Part shown: in pieces, positions 27,993 to 37,988 of the stretch
How the letters are laid out: each line of letters opens with the position of its first letter
Numbering within the stretch: position 1 is the first letter of the stretch
NCBI RefSeq assembly: GCF_018919175.1
Contig: NZ_JAHLQL010000001.1
Coordinates: 868,001 to 932,000, forward strand
DNA length: 64,000 nucleotides
Direction: 5' to 3'
Origin: Clostridium simiarum
GTDB lineage: Bacteria; Bacillota; Clostridia; Clostridiales; Clostridiaceae
Program-made: the position numbers and the translations under genes
Notes under the pieces: generated by a model
Databases searched by the model: none
Seen by the model: the letters and a program-made list of their open reading frames with translations, nothing else
What the model was told of the DNA's origin: nothing

Positions 27993-29237
27993 CTACCCCC
28001 TCTTTACACCAAATCTAGATGGTTTACTTAGAAGCCCCATATTTACAGCTAATTTTATGAATAACCTTGTGATCGTTATAGCAGTAAACATACTTAAAAT
28101 AATACCTATCATCAAAGTTAAAGCAAAACCCTTCACTGCTCCAGAACCTAAGTAGTATAACACAATACCAGCAATGATTGTAGTTATGTTTGAATCTAAT
28201 ATTGAAGAAAGTGCTCTATGGAATCCAGAATCTATAGATGCCTTTATAGATTTTCCTGTTTTCAACTCTTCTCTTATTCTTTCAAATATAAGTACATTGG
28301 CATCCACAGCCATCCCTATAGTTAATAAGAATCCTGCAATTCCTGGCAATGTTAGTACTGCACCTATATATACAAATACAAACAATACTAGTAAAATGTA
28401 TAAAGCTAAAGCAATATCTGCTAATAAACCAGGAACCTTATAATATACTATCATAAAAACAAATACTAATAATATACCTATAGTTCCTGCTTTTAAACTG
28501 CTAGGTATAGCTGTAGCCCCTAAAGTAGGTCCAATAGTCTTAACTGATGCTGTCTTTAAGGTAACAGGAAGAGCTCCTGATTGTATTATACCAGCTATTT
28601 TTTTAGCTTCTTCATAGTTTCTATTACCTGTAATAGTAGCCTTTCCATCAGTTATAACACTTTGCACTTGAGGATCTGTTAATTTTTCATCATCCATATA
28701 TATAGCTATGTTTTTATATATATACTTTTCAGTAGCCTCAGCAAACTTTTTAGTTCCCTCGCTATTTAACTCTAATCCAATTATATTTTGCCCCTTTTCA
28801 TCTACATAAGCTGTTGCTTTTTGGACGTCCTTACCTGTAAGTATAGTGTCATTTTCAGGACCTACAAATTTTAATTCTCCAGTCTTTGTTAGAGTATCTA
28901 CAACAGCATTTGAATCAAAACTTCCAGGGATATCTACTCTTATCCTACGATCCCCTTCAGTAGTTACACTGGTTTCACTTACTCCTAATTTATTTACCCT
29001 CATTGAAAGTAATTCTTTGGTTCTCTCTAAATCTTCATTAGAAACCTTCTCTTCAGAAACAATTTCTTGAAGCACTGAAACTCCACCCTGTAGATCTAGT
29101 CCTTTACTTATAACTTTATCAAAAGACTTAATCTCATAACCTCCAATTTCTAAACCAAAGGCTCCAGCATAACCCAAAAATGTAATTATCGCAATTATTC
29201 CAATAAATAAAAGAGTACTTTTACCTTTTGACTTCAT
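27993..29237 (-). CDS. secD: Protein translocase subunit SecD
   Basis: 414 residues: N-terminal membrane helix, then LQGGVSVLQEI near 48-58, the P1-type periplasmic region with LNSEGTKKFAEATE, and five more helices with IGMAVDANVLIFERIREE. SecD uses the proton or sodium gradient to assist secretion. The stop codon overlaps the secF ribosome binding region. Confidence 0.95.
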   Translation of the reverse strand: MKSKGKSTLLFIGIIAIITFLGYAGAFGLEIGGYEIKSFDKVISKGLDLQGGVSVLQEIVSEEKVSNEDLERTKELLSMRVNKLGVSETSVTTEGDRRIRVDIPGSFDSNAVVDTLTKTGELKFVGPENDTILTGKDVQKATAYVDEKGQNIIGLELNSEGTKKFAEATEKYIYKNIAIYMDDEKLTDPQVQSVITDGKATITGNRNYEEAKKIAGIIQSGALPVTLKTASVKTIGPTLGATAIPSSLKAGTIGILLVFVFMIVYYKVPGLLADIALALYILLVLFVFVYIGAVLTLPGIAGFLLTIGMAVDANVLIFERIREELKTGKSIKASIDSGFHRALSSILDSNITTIIAGIVLYYLGSGAVKGFALTLMIGIILSMFTAITITRLFIKLAVNMGLLSKPSRFGVKRG

Positions 29238-29314
29238 TTTTATCCCCCTCGCTAAATACTGATAGGCTTTATTATATCCTTTAGCATATTATTAGTCAAT
29301 AATGTATATTTTTT

Positions 29315-30679
29315 CTAATTCTCTTCCATCATCTTAGCTTTTAAGGCTATAGCACACTCAATTCTTTTCTTTTGCATTTTACATCCTAACTCATAAGGAA
29401 TATGCATATCTCCATTAAAATTAAAGTTGTTAGCTTGGCAGCCACCACTACAGTAGAATCTAGCCCAACATTCCTTACACTTTGGCTTATTATAAATATG
29501 AGCCTTTCTAAAAGTATTTGAAATTTCCATATCTAAATCACCTTCAAATATATTACCCATTAAAAACTCTTTGTTTCCTACAAATTGATGACATGGGTAA
29601 ACTTCTCCATCTGGTGTTACGGCTATATATTCATGTCCAGCTCCACAGCCAGATATTCTCTTATATACACAAGGACCACCTTGAAGGTCTATATTAAAGT
29701 GATAGAACTTAAATTCTTTTCCTTCTCTATGTCTCTTTAGCATTTCCTCATACAACTTATCATATTGATTAAATATAGTGTTTAAATCTTCATCCCTTAA
29801 AGAAAGTTCATGCTCTTTTGGAAGAACTACAGGTTCTATAGATATCTCATCAAAACCTTCGTTTACAAGAGACATAACATCTTCAAAAAAGTCAGTATTT
29901 TCTCTTGTGAAAGTTCCTCTAACATAATATTGTTTAGATTTATCTCTTTTTTCTACCATCTCTTTTATTTTAGGTAATATGGCTTTATGAGTGCCAGTTC
30001 CGTCTCTTCTTACTCTAACGGCATCATTTACAGACTCTCTGCCATCTATAGACAGTATTATATTTCCCATGTTTTTATCTAAATATTCCATTATTTCATC
30101 ATTTAGTAAGGTAGCATTGGTAGTCATAGTAAATCTAATGTTTTTATTATGAATTTTTTCCTGTTCTCTTGCATAATCTACTATCTGCTTTATATTTTTA
30201 AAAGCCATCAAAGGCTCTCCTCCAAATAAATCCACTTCAATATTTTTTCTTGGCCCTGATTTTTCTATAACAAAATCTATGGCCTTTTTACCTACTTCAA
30301 CGGACATCGCCTTTCTTGCACCCTTATATTCTCCTTCGTCTGCAAAACAATATTTACATCTTAGGTTACAATCATGGATGATATTTAGACATAACGCTTT
30401 TATATATGAAGAAGACCTATCATTTTGAGCAATATCTTCATATAAATCTAAAGAATATAAAAGTCCTTCTCCCATAAGCTCTTTTATATCTGATAAAGCT
30501 TCCTTTATTTCTTCTTCCTTATATTTATCTTTTAATCTTTCTATTAATACTTCTTCCTTTTGTAGCTTGTCCTGATCTAAAATATCGTATACAAGCTCAT
30601 CTACTACATGTAGACTTCCACTATTTACATCTATAACATAATATTCTTCATCTTGAATAAACTTATGTATCAATGACAT
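29315..30679 (-). CDS. scfB: SCIFF thioether maturase (radical SAM/SPASM)
   Basis: 454 residues from the ATG at 30679 (MSLIHKF), which has AGGAGG 8 nt upstream; an upstream in-frame ATG at 30728-30730 lacks a ribosome binding site. Order: N-terminal leader-peptide-recognition (RRE-like) region (1-95), radical SAM core with CNLRCKYC (C104, C108, C111), and a cysteine-rich SPASM domain with CGAGHEY and CKECWARFYCSGGC. The family introduces Cys-Thr thioether links into the SCIFF peptide, encoded just upstream. The pair is almost universal in Clostridia, with no known export or immunity partner. Confidence 0.93.
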   Translation of the reverse strand: MSLIHKFIQDEEYYVIDVNSGSLHVVDELVYDILDQDKLQKEEVLIERLKDKYKEEEIKEALSDIKELMGEGLLYSLDLYEDIAQNDRSSSYIKALCLNIIHDCNLRCKYCFADEGEYKGARKAMSVEVGKKAIDFVIEKSGPRKNIEVDLFGGEPLMAFKNIKQIVDYAREQEKIHNKNIRFTMTTNATLLNDEIMEYLDKNMGNIILSIDGRESVNDAVRVRRDGTGTHKAILPKIKEMVEKRDKSKQYYVRGTFTRENTDFFEDVMSLVNEGFDEISIEPVVLPKEHELSLRDEDLNTIFNQYDKLYEEMLKRHREGKEFKFYHFNIDLQGGPCVYKRISGCGAGHEYIAVTPDGEVYPCHQFVGNKEFLMGNIFEGDLDMEISNTFRKAHIYNKPKCKECWARFYCSGGCQANNFNFNGDMHIPYELGCKMQKKRIECAIALKAKMMEEN

Positions 30680-30742
30680 TAAAATTCCTCCTAACAAACA
30701 TAAAGCAGTAACTTTAGTAGTTACTGCCATGCATTTTGAAAA

Positions 30743-30880
30743 TTAGTTCTCACAAGCTAAGTTAGCAACTGTGCAAGAAGTTTTACATGCAGATTGACAT
30801 GAGTTTGCACACTCTTTACATCCTGGTTTACTTAAGCTGTTTTTTATATTAGCCTTATTTAAAGTCTTGATATGTTTCAT
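30743..30880 (-). CDS. scfA: SCIFF precursor peptide (six cysteines in forty-five)
   Basis: 45-residue ORF missed by length-filtered gene finding. It begins MKHIKTLNKANIKNSLSKPG and has exactly six cysteines in the C-terminal half (C21, C24, C28, C32, C36, C43), with Thr/Ser between them as thioether acceptors (for example CKTSCTV). A GGATGAGGAC-type ribosome site precedes the ATG at 30880. It lies 63 bp upstream of its maturase. The family is a ribosomally made, post-translationally modified peptide whose biological role is still unclear. Confidence 0.93.
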   Translation of the reverse strand: MKHIKTLNKANIKNSLSKPGCKECANSCQSACKTSCTVANLACEN

Positions 30881-30950
30881 GTCCTCATCCTCCATTCATC
30901 AACTTTTCCTGTATTATTATACCACGATTAAAGGTTTAAATAAAGAGTTT

Positions 30951-31322
30951 TTATATATTTATCCCTAACATTCCAGATAAAGCCCCTACAGCTAAGGCTA
31001 TAATCATCCTATATAAAGCATATATATCCATAATTTCCGAAAAGCCCCTCATCGTTCCTGATATTAGCATTATTAAAATCATATATACCAAAGCTAACAT
31101 CACACCGCTTATCCACCCTTTTTTCTCATTTGCTTTAGCCACATAAATAGCTCCAAATACTATACTTAAGCAAGTGATTATAAGATACACAACAGAGTTT
31201 ACTTTCCCACTTACATCTATAAAGTTCATCAGCACTGAATAAATAATAATCATAACTACTGTTATTAGAAGAGATCTTATGGTACCCTTTATTACATTTA
31301 CCATGAAATATTTTTTATCCAA
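30951..31322 (-). CDS. TIGR04086-type clostridial membrane protein
   Basis: 123 residues with four hydrophobic helices and few polar loops, containing KGTIRSLLITVVM at the start and IALAVGALSGMLGI at the end. Small four-helix proteins of this kind recur between yajC and the SCIFF genes in Clostridia. The function is unknown; the location suggests a link with secretion or the SCIFF peptide. The family name is from memory of this neighbourhood. Confidence 0.65.
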   Translation of the reverse strand: MDKKYFMVNVIKGTIRSLLITVVMIIIYSVLMNFIDVSGKVNSVVYLIITCLSIVFGAIYVAKANEKKGWISGVMLALVYMILIMLISGTMRGFSEIMDIYALYRMIIALAVGALSGMLGINI

Positions 31323-31380
31323 AATAAAACACCCCCTATCTACTAATAATTATGAAGATAGAGGATAATTTATTACACTA

Positions 31381-31671
31381 TTATTCTTCTGCTACTACGT
31401 CTTCATGTTCAGTTAAAACACTAGCAATTCCTTGTTTCGATATTTTAAGTCTTGCTCTATCAGGACCACTTTCAAGTATAATATAGTCGTCCTTCACATT
31501 AACAATCTTCCCCATAATTCCACCACGTGTTAGTATTTCATCATTTAGCTTTAAGGCTTCTAACATGGCTGAATATTTTTTCCTTCTTTTTCTCTCTGGA
31601 ATAAAGACGATAGCATAAAATAATCCTAACATCAATATTATAGTGAGAATACCACTTGCATTTTGCGGCAT
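31381..31671 (-). CDS. yajC: Preprotein translocase subunit YajC
   Basis: 96 residues: one N-terminal membrane helix (about 8-25), then PERKRRKKYSAMLEALK and LNDEILTRGGIMGKIVNVKDD, the standard YajC core. It associates with SecD/SecF. It follows tgt by 18 bp (tgt-yajC-secDF order is widespread). Confidence 0.93.
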   Translation of the reverse strand: MPQNASGILTIILMLGLFYAIVFIPERKRRKKYSAMLEALKLNDEILTRGGIMGKIVNVKDDYIILESGPDRARLKISKQGIASVLTEHEDVVAEE

Positions 31672-31689
31672 ATTAATACTCCTCCTTTC

Positions 31690-32820
31690 TTAAGCTTTTC
31701 CTCCCCATTGAGAGAGTTTTTCTTTTTTAAACTCTGAGAAATAATCACCATCTATGGCATCTCTTATTTCTTCCATTAGTTTATTATAAAAATATAAATT
31801 ATGCAATACACAAAGCCTCATAGCTAGCATCTCTTTAGCTTTAAACAAATGCCTAATGTAAGCCCTTGTATAATGCTTGCAAGCTGGACATTGGCATCCT
31901 TGGTCAATAGGAGCTGTATCAAGTTCAAATTTTGCATTCATAAGATTAATTTTACCATCTTTAGTAAATACATGTCCATGCCTACCATTTCTAGCAGGTA
32001 GAACGCAATCAAAAAAGTCTACTCCTCTTTCTACAGCTTCTAGGATATTACTTGGGAGTCCTACCCCCATAAGATATATAGGTTTATCCTCTGGAAGATA
32101 AGGTACCACAGAATCAATAATCCTATACATTTCCTCATGAGTTTCTCCTACTGCTAACCCACCTATAGCATATCCATCTAAATCTAGTTTTGCTATGGTT
32201 TTAGCATGCTCTATCCTTATATCATCATATACTCCACCTTGATTAATTCCAAATAACATCTGATTTTTGTTAACTGTATTTTCTAAAGTATTTAACCTAT
32301 CCATTTCATTTTTGCATCTTATTAACCATCTTGTAGTTCTTTCTACTGAATTTTCAACGTATTCTCTTGGTGAGGGATTTGGTATGCACTCATCAAAAGC
32401 CATAGCTATAGTAGATCCTAAGTTGCTTTGAATCTGCATGCTCTCCTCAGGCCCCATAAAAATCCTTTTACCATCTATATGAGAATTAAAATAAACTCCT
32501 TCTTCTTTAATTTTCCTCATACTAGCTAAGGAAAATACCTGAAACCCACCGGAATCAGTTAATATAGGTCTATCCCAATTCATAAATTTATGTATTCCGC
32601 CTAACTGTCTTACCACTTTATCCCCTGGTCTTAGATGGAGATGATAAGTATTAGAAAGTTCCACCTGGCATCCTATTTCTTTAAGGTCCATGGAAGATAC
32701 TGCCCCTTTTATAGCAGCTAAAGTTCCTACATTCATAAAAACTGGAGTTTGAATTGTTCCATGAGGAGTTTTAAACTCTCCACGCCTAACCTTACCAGTT
32801 TTTTTTAGTAATTTGTACAT
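31690..32820 (-). CDS. tgt: Queuine tRNA-ribosyltransferase (tRNA-guanine transglycosylase)
   Basis: 376 residues. It exchanges guanine 34 of GUN-anticodon tRNAs for preQ1. The active-site aspartate lies in LTDSGGFQVFSL; the second aspartate in FDCVLPARNGRHG; the zinc site is CQCPACKHYTRAYIRHL, with the histidine further on in the C-terminal helix. It shares a cluster with queA, ruvB and ruvA. Confidence 0.96.
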   Translation of the reverse strand: MYKLLKKTGKVRRGEFKTPHGTIQTPVFMNVGTLAAIKGAVSSMDLKEIGCQVELSNTYHLHLRPGDKVVRQLGGIHKFMNWDRPILTDSGGFQVFSLASMRKIKEEGVYFNSHIDGKRIFMGPEESMQIQSNLGSTIAMAFDECIPNPSPREYVENSVERTTRWLIRCKNEMDRLNTLENTVNKNQMLFGINQGGVYDDIRIEHAKTIAKLDLDGYAIGGLAVGETHEEMYRIIDSVVPYLPEDKPIYLMGVGLPSNILEAVERGVDFFDCVLPARNGRHGHVFTKDGKINLMNAKFELDTAPIDQGCQCPACKHYTRAYIRHLFKAKEMLAMRLCVLHNLYFYNKLMEEIRDAIDGDYFSEFKKEKLSQWGGKA

Positions 32821-32970
32821 TGTCTCACCCTTTTCATTTAAGTATTATATTCTAAAGTTTTATAAGTAATTCTTAGTTTTATGTGGAGCTTACTTAATGG
32901 TATCATGTTATAAATATATATTAGAATTAAATTTGTTAATCTATTATATATTTCCTTTATAAAATACTCA

Positions 32971-33996
32971 TTATTTTATAAACATAGCATCTCCAAAACT
33001 AAAAAATCTATATCTTTCTTCTATGGCAGTATTGTAAGCTTTCATTATGTGCTCTTTTCCTGCTAAAGCACTCACTAACATTATTAATGTAGATTCTGGC
33101 AGGTGGAAATTAGTAATCAAAGCATCTACAACTTTAAATTTATAACCTGGATAAATAAATATATTTGTCCAACCACTCTGTTCTTTTATAATTCCACTTT
33201 CATCTCCTAAGGTTTCCAAAGTTCTACAGGAAGTAGTACCTACTGCTATAACTCTTCCTCCATTTTTCTTTGTATTATTTATTATATCTGCATTTTTTTC
33301 ATCTATATGATAATATTCTGAATGCATATCATGCTTCTCTATAGTTTCTACTTTTACAGGTCTAAAAGTTCCAAGACCTACATGAAGAGTAAGATAAGCT
33401 ATATTAACTCCTTTTTCTTCAATAGCCCTTAAAAGTTCTTCAGTAAAATGAAGTCCAGCAGTAGGAGCTGCTGCAGATCCTTTTTCTTTTGAATAAACTG
33501 TTTGATACCTTTCCTTATCCTCCAAGTTTGCTTTTATATAAGGAGGCAGAGGCATCTGTCCTAATTCATCTAATACTTGCTCAAATATTCCTTCATAGTG
33601 AAACTTAATTATTCTATTTCCATTGTCTTCTACTCTAATAACTTCTGTCTTTAACTTACCATGTCCAAAAGAAAACACAGCCCCTGCCTTTGCTCTTTTA
33701 CCTGGCTTTGCAAGGGCTTCCCAAGTATCTTTATCTATTCTTTTTAATAATAAAAACTCTATCTTACCACCTGACTCTTCTTTTTCACCTATAAGTCTTG
33801 CAGGTATTACCCTAGTATTATTTAAAACTAAAGTATCTCCTTTATTAAAATATTCTAAGACATTATAGAATATTTTGTGTTCTATATTTCCTGTATCTTT
33901 ATCTAGCACCATAAGTTTAGATTTTGCTCTGTCTTCTAAAGGATATTGCGCAATGAGTTCCTCTGGTAATTCAAAATTAAAATCGCTAACCTTCAA
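32971..33996 (-). CDS. queA: S-adenosylmethionine:tRNA ribosyltransferase-isomerase
   Basis: Converts preQ1-tRNA to epoxyqueuosine-tRNA. I place the start at the TTG at 33996 ([17 protein letters not shown]), 6 nt after GAAGGTG, giving 341 residues and the N terminus seen in other QueA proteins. The next ATG upstream (34032) would overlap ruvB and add 12 unusual residues. Typical segments: [27 protein letters not shown], and [16 protein letters not shown]. Confidence 0.94.
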   Translation of the reverse strand: MKVSDFNFELPEELIAQYPLEDRAKSKLMVLDKDTGNIEHKIFYNVLEYFNKGDTLVLNNTRVIPARLIGEKEESGGKIEFLLLKRIDKDTWEALAKPGKRAKAGAVFSFGHGKLKTEVIRVEDNGNRIIKFHYEGIFEQVLDELGQMPLPPYIKANLEDKERYQTVYSKEKGSAAAPTAGLHFTEELLRAIEEKGVNIAYLTLHVGLGTFRPVKVETIEKHDMHSEYYHIDEKNADIINNTKKNGGRVIAVGTTSCRTLETLGDESGIIKEQSGWTNIFIYPGYKFKVVDALITNFHLPESTLIMLVSALAGKEHIMKAYNTAIEERYRFFSFGDAMFIK

Positions 33997-34021
33997 TAGT
34001 AACACCTTCTTCTGTATAAGT

Positions 34022-35068
34022 TTATTCTTCAAATAAAGACAGCTGTTCTTTATTTGAATTAAATTTTTCTATTCTGTTTAAATGTATATATGCCTTTTCA
34101 GTGGTCATTCTGCCTCTTGGAGTTCTTATTATAAATCCTTTCTGTAAAAGATATGGCTCATAAACATCCTGTATTGTATCTAATTCCTCTCCTATAAAAT
34201 AAGATAAAGTTTCAACACCTACAGGTCCTCCATTAAAATTATCAATTATAGCTTCTAAAATTTTATTATCAATTCTATCAAAACCCATATCATCAACATC
34301 TAAGAGTTCTAAAGCACTTCTTGCTGTTTTATAATCTATAAACTCATGACCTTTAACCTCTGAATAATCTCTAACTCTTTTTAGCAAACGATTTGCTATT
34401 CTTGGTGTTCCTCTTGACCTTCTAGCAACTTCTAAAGCACCTTCCTTATCAATGGAACATCCCAATATCTCAGCAGATCTTATTATTATCTCCATTAATT
34501 CATCATCGGTATAAAATTCCATAGAACAAAGTACCCCAAACCTATCTCTTAAAGGAGAAGTTAAAAGCCCTATTCTGGTAGTGGCACCTATTAGCGTAAA
34601 TCTAGCTAAATCTAGCCTAATAGACTTTGCAGCTGCACCCTTTCCTATAACTATATCTAAAGCATAATCTTCCATAGCAGGATAAAGTATCTCCTCAATG
34701 CTTCTATTTAATCTATGAATTTCATCAATAAAAAGCACATCATTTTCCTGAAGAGTTGTAAGTATAGCAGCTAAGTCTCCTGGCCTTTCAATAGCCGGTC
34801 CTGAAGTAATTTTTAAATTACCCTTCATCTCCTTTGCTATAATATTAGCTAAAGTAGTCTTACCAAGACCTGGGGGGCCATAAAGCAGAACATGGTCTAA
34901 TGCCTCTTCCCTATTTTGAGCAGCTTTTATAAATATACTTAGTCTTTCTTTAACCTTCTCTTGACCAATATACTCATTTAATCTTTGAGGTCTTAGGCTA
35001 TATTCATTACCAACATCCTCATCCATGTGCCTAGCAGAAACAATTCTATCTTCTTCCAAACTTCTCAC
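34022..35068 (-). CDS. ruvB: Holliday junction branch-migration helicase RuvB
   Basis: 348 residues. Walker [10 protein letters not shown] (about 65-73), Walker B FIDEIHRL, sensor GATTR, and a C-terminal winged-helix domain with RTPRGR. RuvB hexamers pump DNA through the RuvA-bound junction. It begins 4 bp after ruvA. No ruvC lies next to it, as in other Firmicutes that use RecU. Confidence 0.97.
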   Translation of the reverse strand: MRSLEEDRIVSARHMDEDVGNEYSLRPQRLNEYIGQEKVKERLSIFIKAAQNREEALDHVLLYGPPGLGKTTLANIIAKEMKGNLKITSGPAIERPGDLAAILTTLQENDVLFIDEIHRLNRSIEEILYPAMEDYALDIVIGKGAAAKSIRLDLARFTLIGATTRIGLLTSPLRDRFGVLCSMEFYTDDELMEIIIRSAEILGCSIDKEGALEVARRSRGTPRIANRLLKRVRDYSEVKGHEFIDYKTARSALELLDVDDMGFDRIDNKILEAIIDNFNGGPVGVETLSYFIGEELDTIQDVYEPYLLQKGFIIRTPRGRMTTEKAYIHLNRIEKFNSNKEQLSLFEE

Positions 35069-35072
35069 CCCT

Positions 35073-35672
35073 CTAATTCATCAAATATTTTAAGCAGTCC
35101 TTTATCATTATTTCAATGGAATCTGAAGGATTAATATTTTTTAATGCTCTTTCTACTTCTTTTTGAGTGTAACCTAAAGATACTAAAGCCTCTATGGTTT
35201 CTGTTTCTAAATTTCTACATAAGATTTCTCTGCCTTTATCTTCTTCTAGGTTTTCAATTACAACTTCCTCTAACGTTATCTTATCTTTTAATTCTAGTAT
35301 AATCCTTTGAGCTGTCTTTTTCCCTATACCAGGAGCCCTAGTTAAAGTTTTTTCATCAGATGTGAAAATGGCATACTTAAGTTTTTTAACATCGGATATA
35401 GATAATAGCGAAAGTGCCGCTTTACTACCAACTCCGTTTATTGTTAGTAATATTTTAAACATGTCCAACTCTTCCTTTGTAAGAAACCCATAAAGCCCTA
35501 TAAAGTCTTGTCTTACAATTTGTTCTGTAAAAATCAAAACTGACTCATTCATCTTGGGCATATCAGAAAGAGTACTTCCCGATGTAAAAATTTTATATCC
35601 TATACCATTACTTTCAACAACTATATAGTCTTTATGCATACCTTTAAAGGTACCTTTTATATATTCATACAT
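35073..35672 (-). CDS. ruvA: Holliday junction DNA-binding protein RuvA
   Basis: 199 residues: N-terminal OB domain, two helix-hairpin-helix motifs ([14 protein letters not shown] and [14 protein letters not shown]), and the C-terminal domain (about 150-199) that contacts RuvB. It is read directly into ruvB. Confidence 0.97.
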   Translation of the reverse strand: MYEYIKGTFKGMHKDYIVVESNGIGYKIFTSGSTLSDMPKMNESVLIFTEQIVRQDFIGLYGFLTKEELDMFKILLTINGVGSKAALSLLSISDVKKLKYAIFTSDEKTLTRAPGIGKKTAQRIILELKDKITLEEVVIENLEEDKGREILCRNLETETIEALVSLGYTQKEVERALKNINPSDSIEIMIKDCLKYLMN

Positions 35673-35777
35673 TTAATTACCCCTTACACCCTGATTATTT
35701 AAAAATCTATATAATACTTTAACATTTACATTAAAATAATTCAATAATAAGCAAATCCATTTTCATCATCAACTAGG

Positions 35778-35826
35778 TTTAAAGCGAGAACATCTCTCTA
35801 AGTTTAAGAGATATTCTCGCTTTAAA
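35778..35826 (-). terminator. Terminator after the bofC-like gene
   Basis: AAAGCGAGAA and TTCTCGCTTT enclose a second paired segment ATCTCT/AGAGAT. The stem of about 17 bp lies 6 bp after the stop codon. A weak T-run follows on the minus strand. Confidence 0.75.
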
Positions 35827-35831
35827 TTAAA

Positions 35832-36425
35832 TCATGATTGTATTTCAGCTAACTGATCATAAGCTTCTTCTTTGGCGTCAAACTTTAATTCATAATTTAA
35901 GATTAGAACTTTGTCCCCTTCTGGTAAACTATCTACATCCCTAGATGTAATATCTTTTGTTTTATCTTCTATAAATAGTTTTCCCTTACCATCACTTTTA
36001 AATATGGCTATACATCCCTTTTCTGCTCCTAGGTAGTACTTACCAGGTTCAAAAGTCTTTTCAACATTTTTAACCCACACTATTTCTCTATCATTAAAAG
36101 AATCTAGCTCGTAACCTTCTTTAGCATATAATTCTTCTAGGCTTTTTTTAGTAACTATATCCTTACTTTCACCCTTAAACTCTTTTATAGTTTTTGCACT
36201 GTGAGAGATAATCTCTCCAGTTAAATCATCTTTTTCTTTTAAAACTAAGAATAAGTCATCAGGCAATGGAGCTTCATCTTTAGAATTATAAACTGTCATA
36301 TTTCCGCCTTCACTTGGCTTTGAAGCCTGACTTTTATCTACACTTAAAAAGTAACCTATAGAAAATAAAGTTACAACCAAGAAAAATCCTGTAATAAATA
36401 ATAATAAATTCTTTTTACGTTGCAT
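35832..36425 (-). CDS. BofC-like secreted sporulation-associated protein
   Basis: 197 residues. An N-terminal signal anchor (about 5-28) precedes an extracytoplasmic part. The last 70 residues, from YYLGAEKGCIAIFKSDG to the end, resemble the BofC C-terminal domain; in Bacillus BofC is a forespore protein that inhibits the SpoIVB protease and so delays sigma-K activation. The N-terminal BofC domain is not clear here. It lies alone between yebC and ruvA; the ruvAB-bofC linkage is also seen in Bacillus. Confidence 0.65.
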   Translation of the reverse strand: MQRKKNLLLFITGFFLVVTLFSIGYFLSVDKSQASKPSEGGNMTVYNSKDEAPLPDDLFLVLKEKDDLTGEIISHSAKTIKEFKGESKDIVTKKSLEELYAKEGYELDSFNDREIVWVKNVEKTFEPGKYYLGAEKGCIAIFKSDGKGKLFIEDKTKDITSRDVDSLPEGDKVLILNYELKFDAKEEAYDQLAEIQS

Positions 36426-36491
36426 AATATCACTCCTTAGATGATATTATGTCCATAATTTATATATTTATACATTAAGTCTCATTATTAT

Positions 36492-37232
36492 CTATTCATC
36501 CCATCCTTCTGGAAACTCAGCATTATGCCAAACATTTTGAACGTCGTCATCGTCTTCTAATTGATCTAACATCTTCTGGAATTTTGCAGATATCTCTTCA
36601 TCTATAGCTGTATATGTATCCGGTAGCATCTTTATCTCCGCTTCCAAAAACTCTATATTTTTCTCTTCTAAAGATTCTCTAACAACTCCAAAATCTTCAG
36701 CAGTAGTAGTTATAATATAAACCTCTTCTTCTGAAGCAAAGTCCTCTGCTCCTATCTCTAATGCCATCATCATTAATTCATCCTCATCCAAAGAATCAGT
36801 TTTTTCGATTACTATTTGTCCTTTTCTTTGGAACATAAAACTTACACAACCTGTGGCTCCCATGTTTCCTCCATGCTTTGTAAAAGCATGTCTTACATTT
36901 CCTGCACTTCTGTTTTTATTATCAGTTAAAACTTCTACAATAACAGCTATACCTGATGGACCATAACCTTCATAAGTTATTTCTTCAAAAATAACATTTT
37001 CTATATCACCAGTAGCCTTCTTTATTGCTCTAGTTATCGTATCTTGAGGCATATTATTAGCCTTAGCTTTTGCTATAACATCTCTAAGTTTAGAGTTTGT
37101 CTCCGGACTTGGACCCCCATCTTTAGCAGCTACCATAAGTTCTTTTCCTATTTTAGTAAATATCTTGCCTCTTTTTGCATCTGCCTTACCCTTCTTAGCT
37201 TGTATGTTATGCCATTTTGAGTGTCCTGACAT
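36492..37232 (-). CDS. yebC: YebC/PmpR-family protein (ribosome-associated or DNA-binding)
   Basis: 246 residues. [20 protein letters not shown] at the start, then [20 protein letters not shown] and a C-terminal acidic end. This is the standard YebC length and layout. The family is annotated as a transcriptional regulator; recent work links family members to relief of ribosome stalling at proline stretches. Nothing in the context decides. Confidence 0.93.
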   Translation of the reverse strand: MSGHSKWHNIQAKKGKADAKRGKIFTKIGKELMVAAKDGGPSPETNSKLRDVIAKAKANNMPQDTITRAIKKATGDIENVIFEEITYEGYGPSGIAVIVEVLTDNKNRSAGNVRHAFTKHGGNMGATGCVSFMFQRKGQIVIEKTDSLDEDELMMMALEIGAEDFASEEEVYIITTTAEDFGVVRESLEEKNIEFLEAEIKMLPDTYTAIDEEISAKFQKMLDQLEDDDDVQNVWHNAEFPEGWDE

Positions 37233-37325
37233 AAAATTTCCTCCTCACTTTAAATAAATATTTTATCAAAAAATTTCTACATCATTATATCACAAAATAC
37301 TAATTTTATTCAACAAAGTCTAATT

Positions 37326-37973
37326 TTAAATGTTTTTATAAAGTCTGTTACCTTCTTTAAAAAATATACCTTCTTGCTCTTTTACTATAATAGCCTTACC
37401 ATTTGTAGCTTCTACTATTTGTTTTTCAATGATGTCCCTTAAGGTTAATTCACAATATATATTTAATTCTACTTTATCTGTATATTGAGTATCTTCAATA
37501 TACCACTGATTTTGATTACATATATATTGAATCTTACCTAAAAGATCATAATCTATAATTATCCTTAAAAGAATTCCATCTACCTTTTCTACTAATCCAG
37601 CTTCTTTAATAGCCATACTAGCCCCTTTAGTATAGGCTCTTACAAGACCTCCAGCCCCTAAGAGAATCCCCCCAAAATATCTAGTTACTACTACAACACA
37701 ATCTGTAATACCACTTTTTTTTATAACTTCTAATATAGGTATACCAGCAGTACCTTGCGGTTCTCCATCATCGCTATATCTTTGTATCTCAAGATTTTGC
37801 CCAACTATATAAGCATAAACATTATGAGTGGCATCCTTATGTTTACTCTTTATAACATTAATAAAAGCTTTAGCATCATCTTCCGTTTCCACTCTTTTAG
37901 TGTAACCAATAAAAAGGGATTTTCTTTCTTCAAACTCGTCCATGGCTTCTTGTTTAACCGTTATATAACCCAA
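37326..37973 (-). CDS. yigZ: YigZ/IMPACT-family protein
   Basis: 215 residues, starting at a TTG codon (37973) 5 nt after AAAAGGAGGGA. The conserved core includes KHKDATHNVYAYIVG, YSDDGEPQGTAGIPILEVI and VVVVTRYFGGILLGAGGLVRAY. A C-terminal DUF1949-like domain follows (about 140-215). YigZ is related to eukaryotic IMPACT, which modulates translation control. Its bacterial role is not settled. Confidence 0.93.
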   Translation of the reverse strand: MGYITVKQEAMDEFEERKSLFIGYTKRVETEDDAKAFINVIKSKHKDATHNVYAYIVGQNLEIQRYSDDGEPQGTAGIPILEVIKKSGITDCVVVVTRYFGGILLGAGGLVRAYTKGASMAIKEAGLVEKVDGILLRIIIDYDLLGKIQYICNQNQWYIEDTQYTDKVELNIYCELTLRDIIEKQIVEATNGKAIIVKEQEGIFFKEGNRLYKNI

Positions 37974-37988
37974 CTTTATCCCTCCTTT

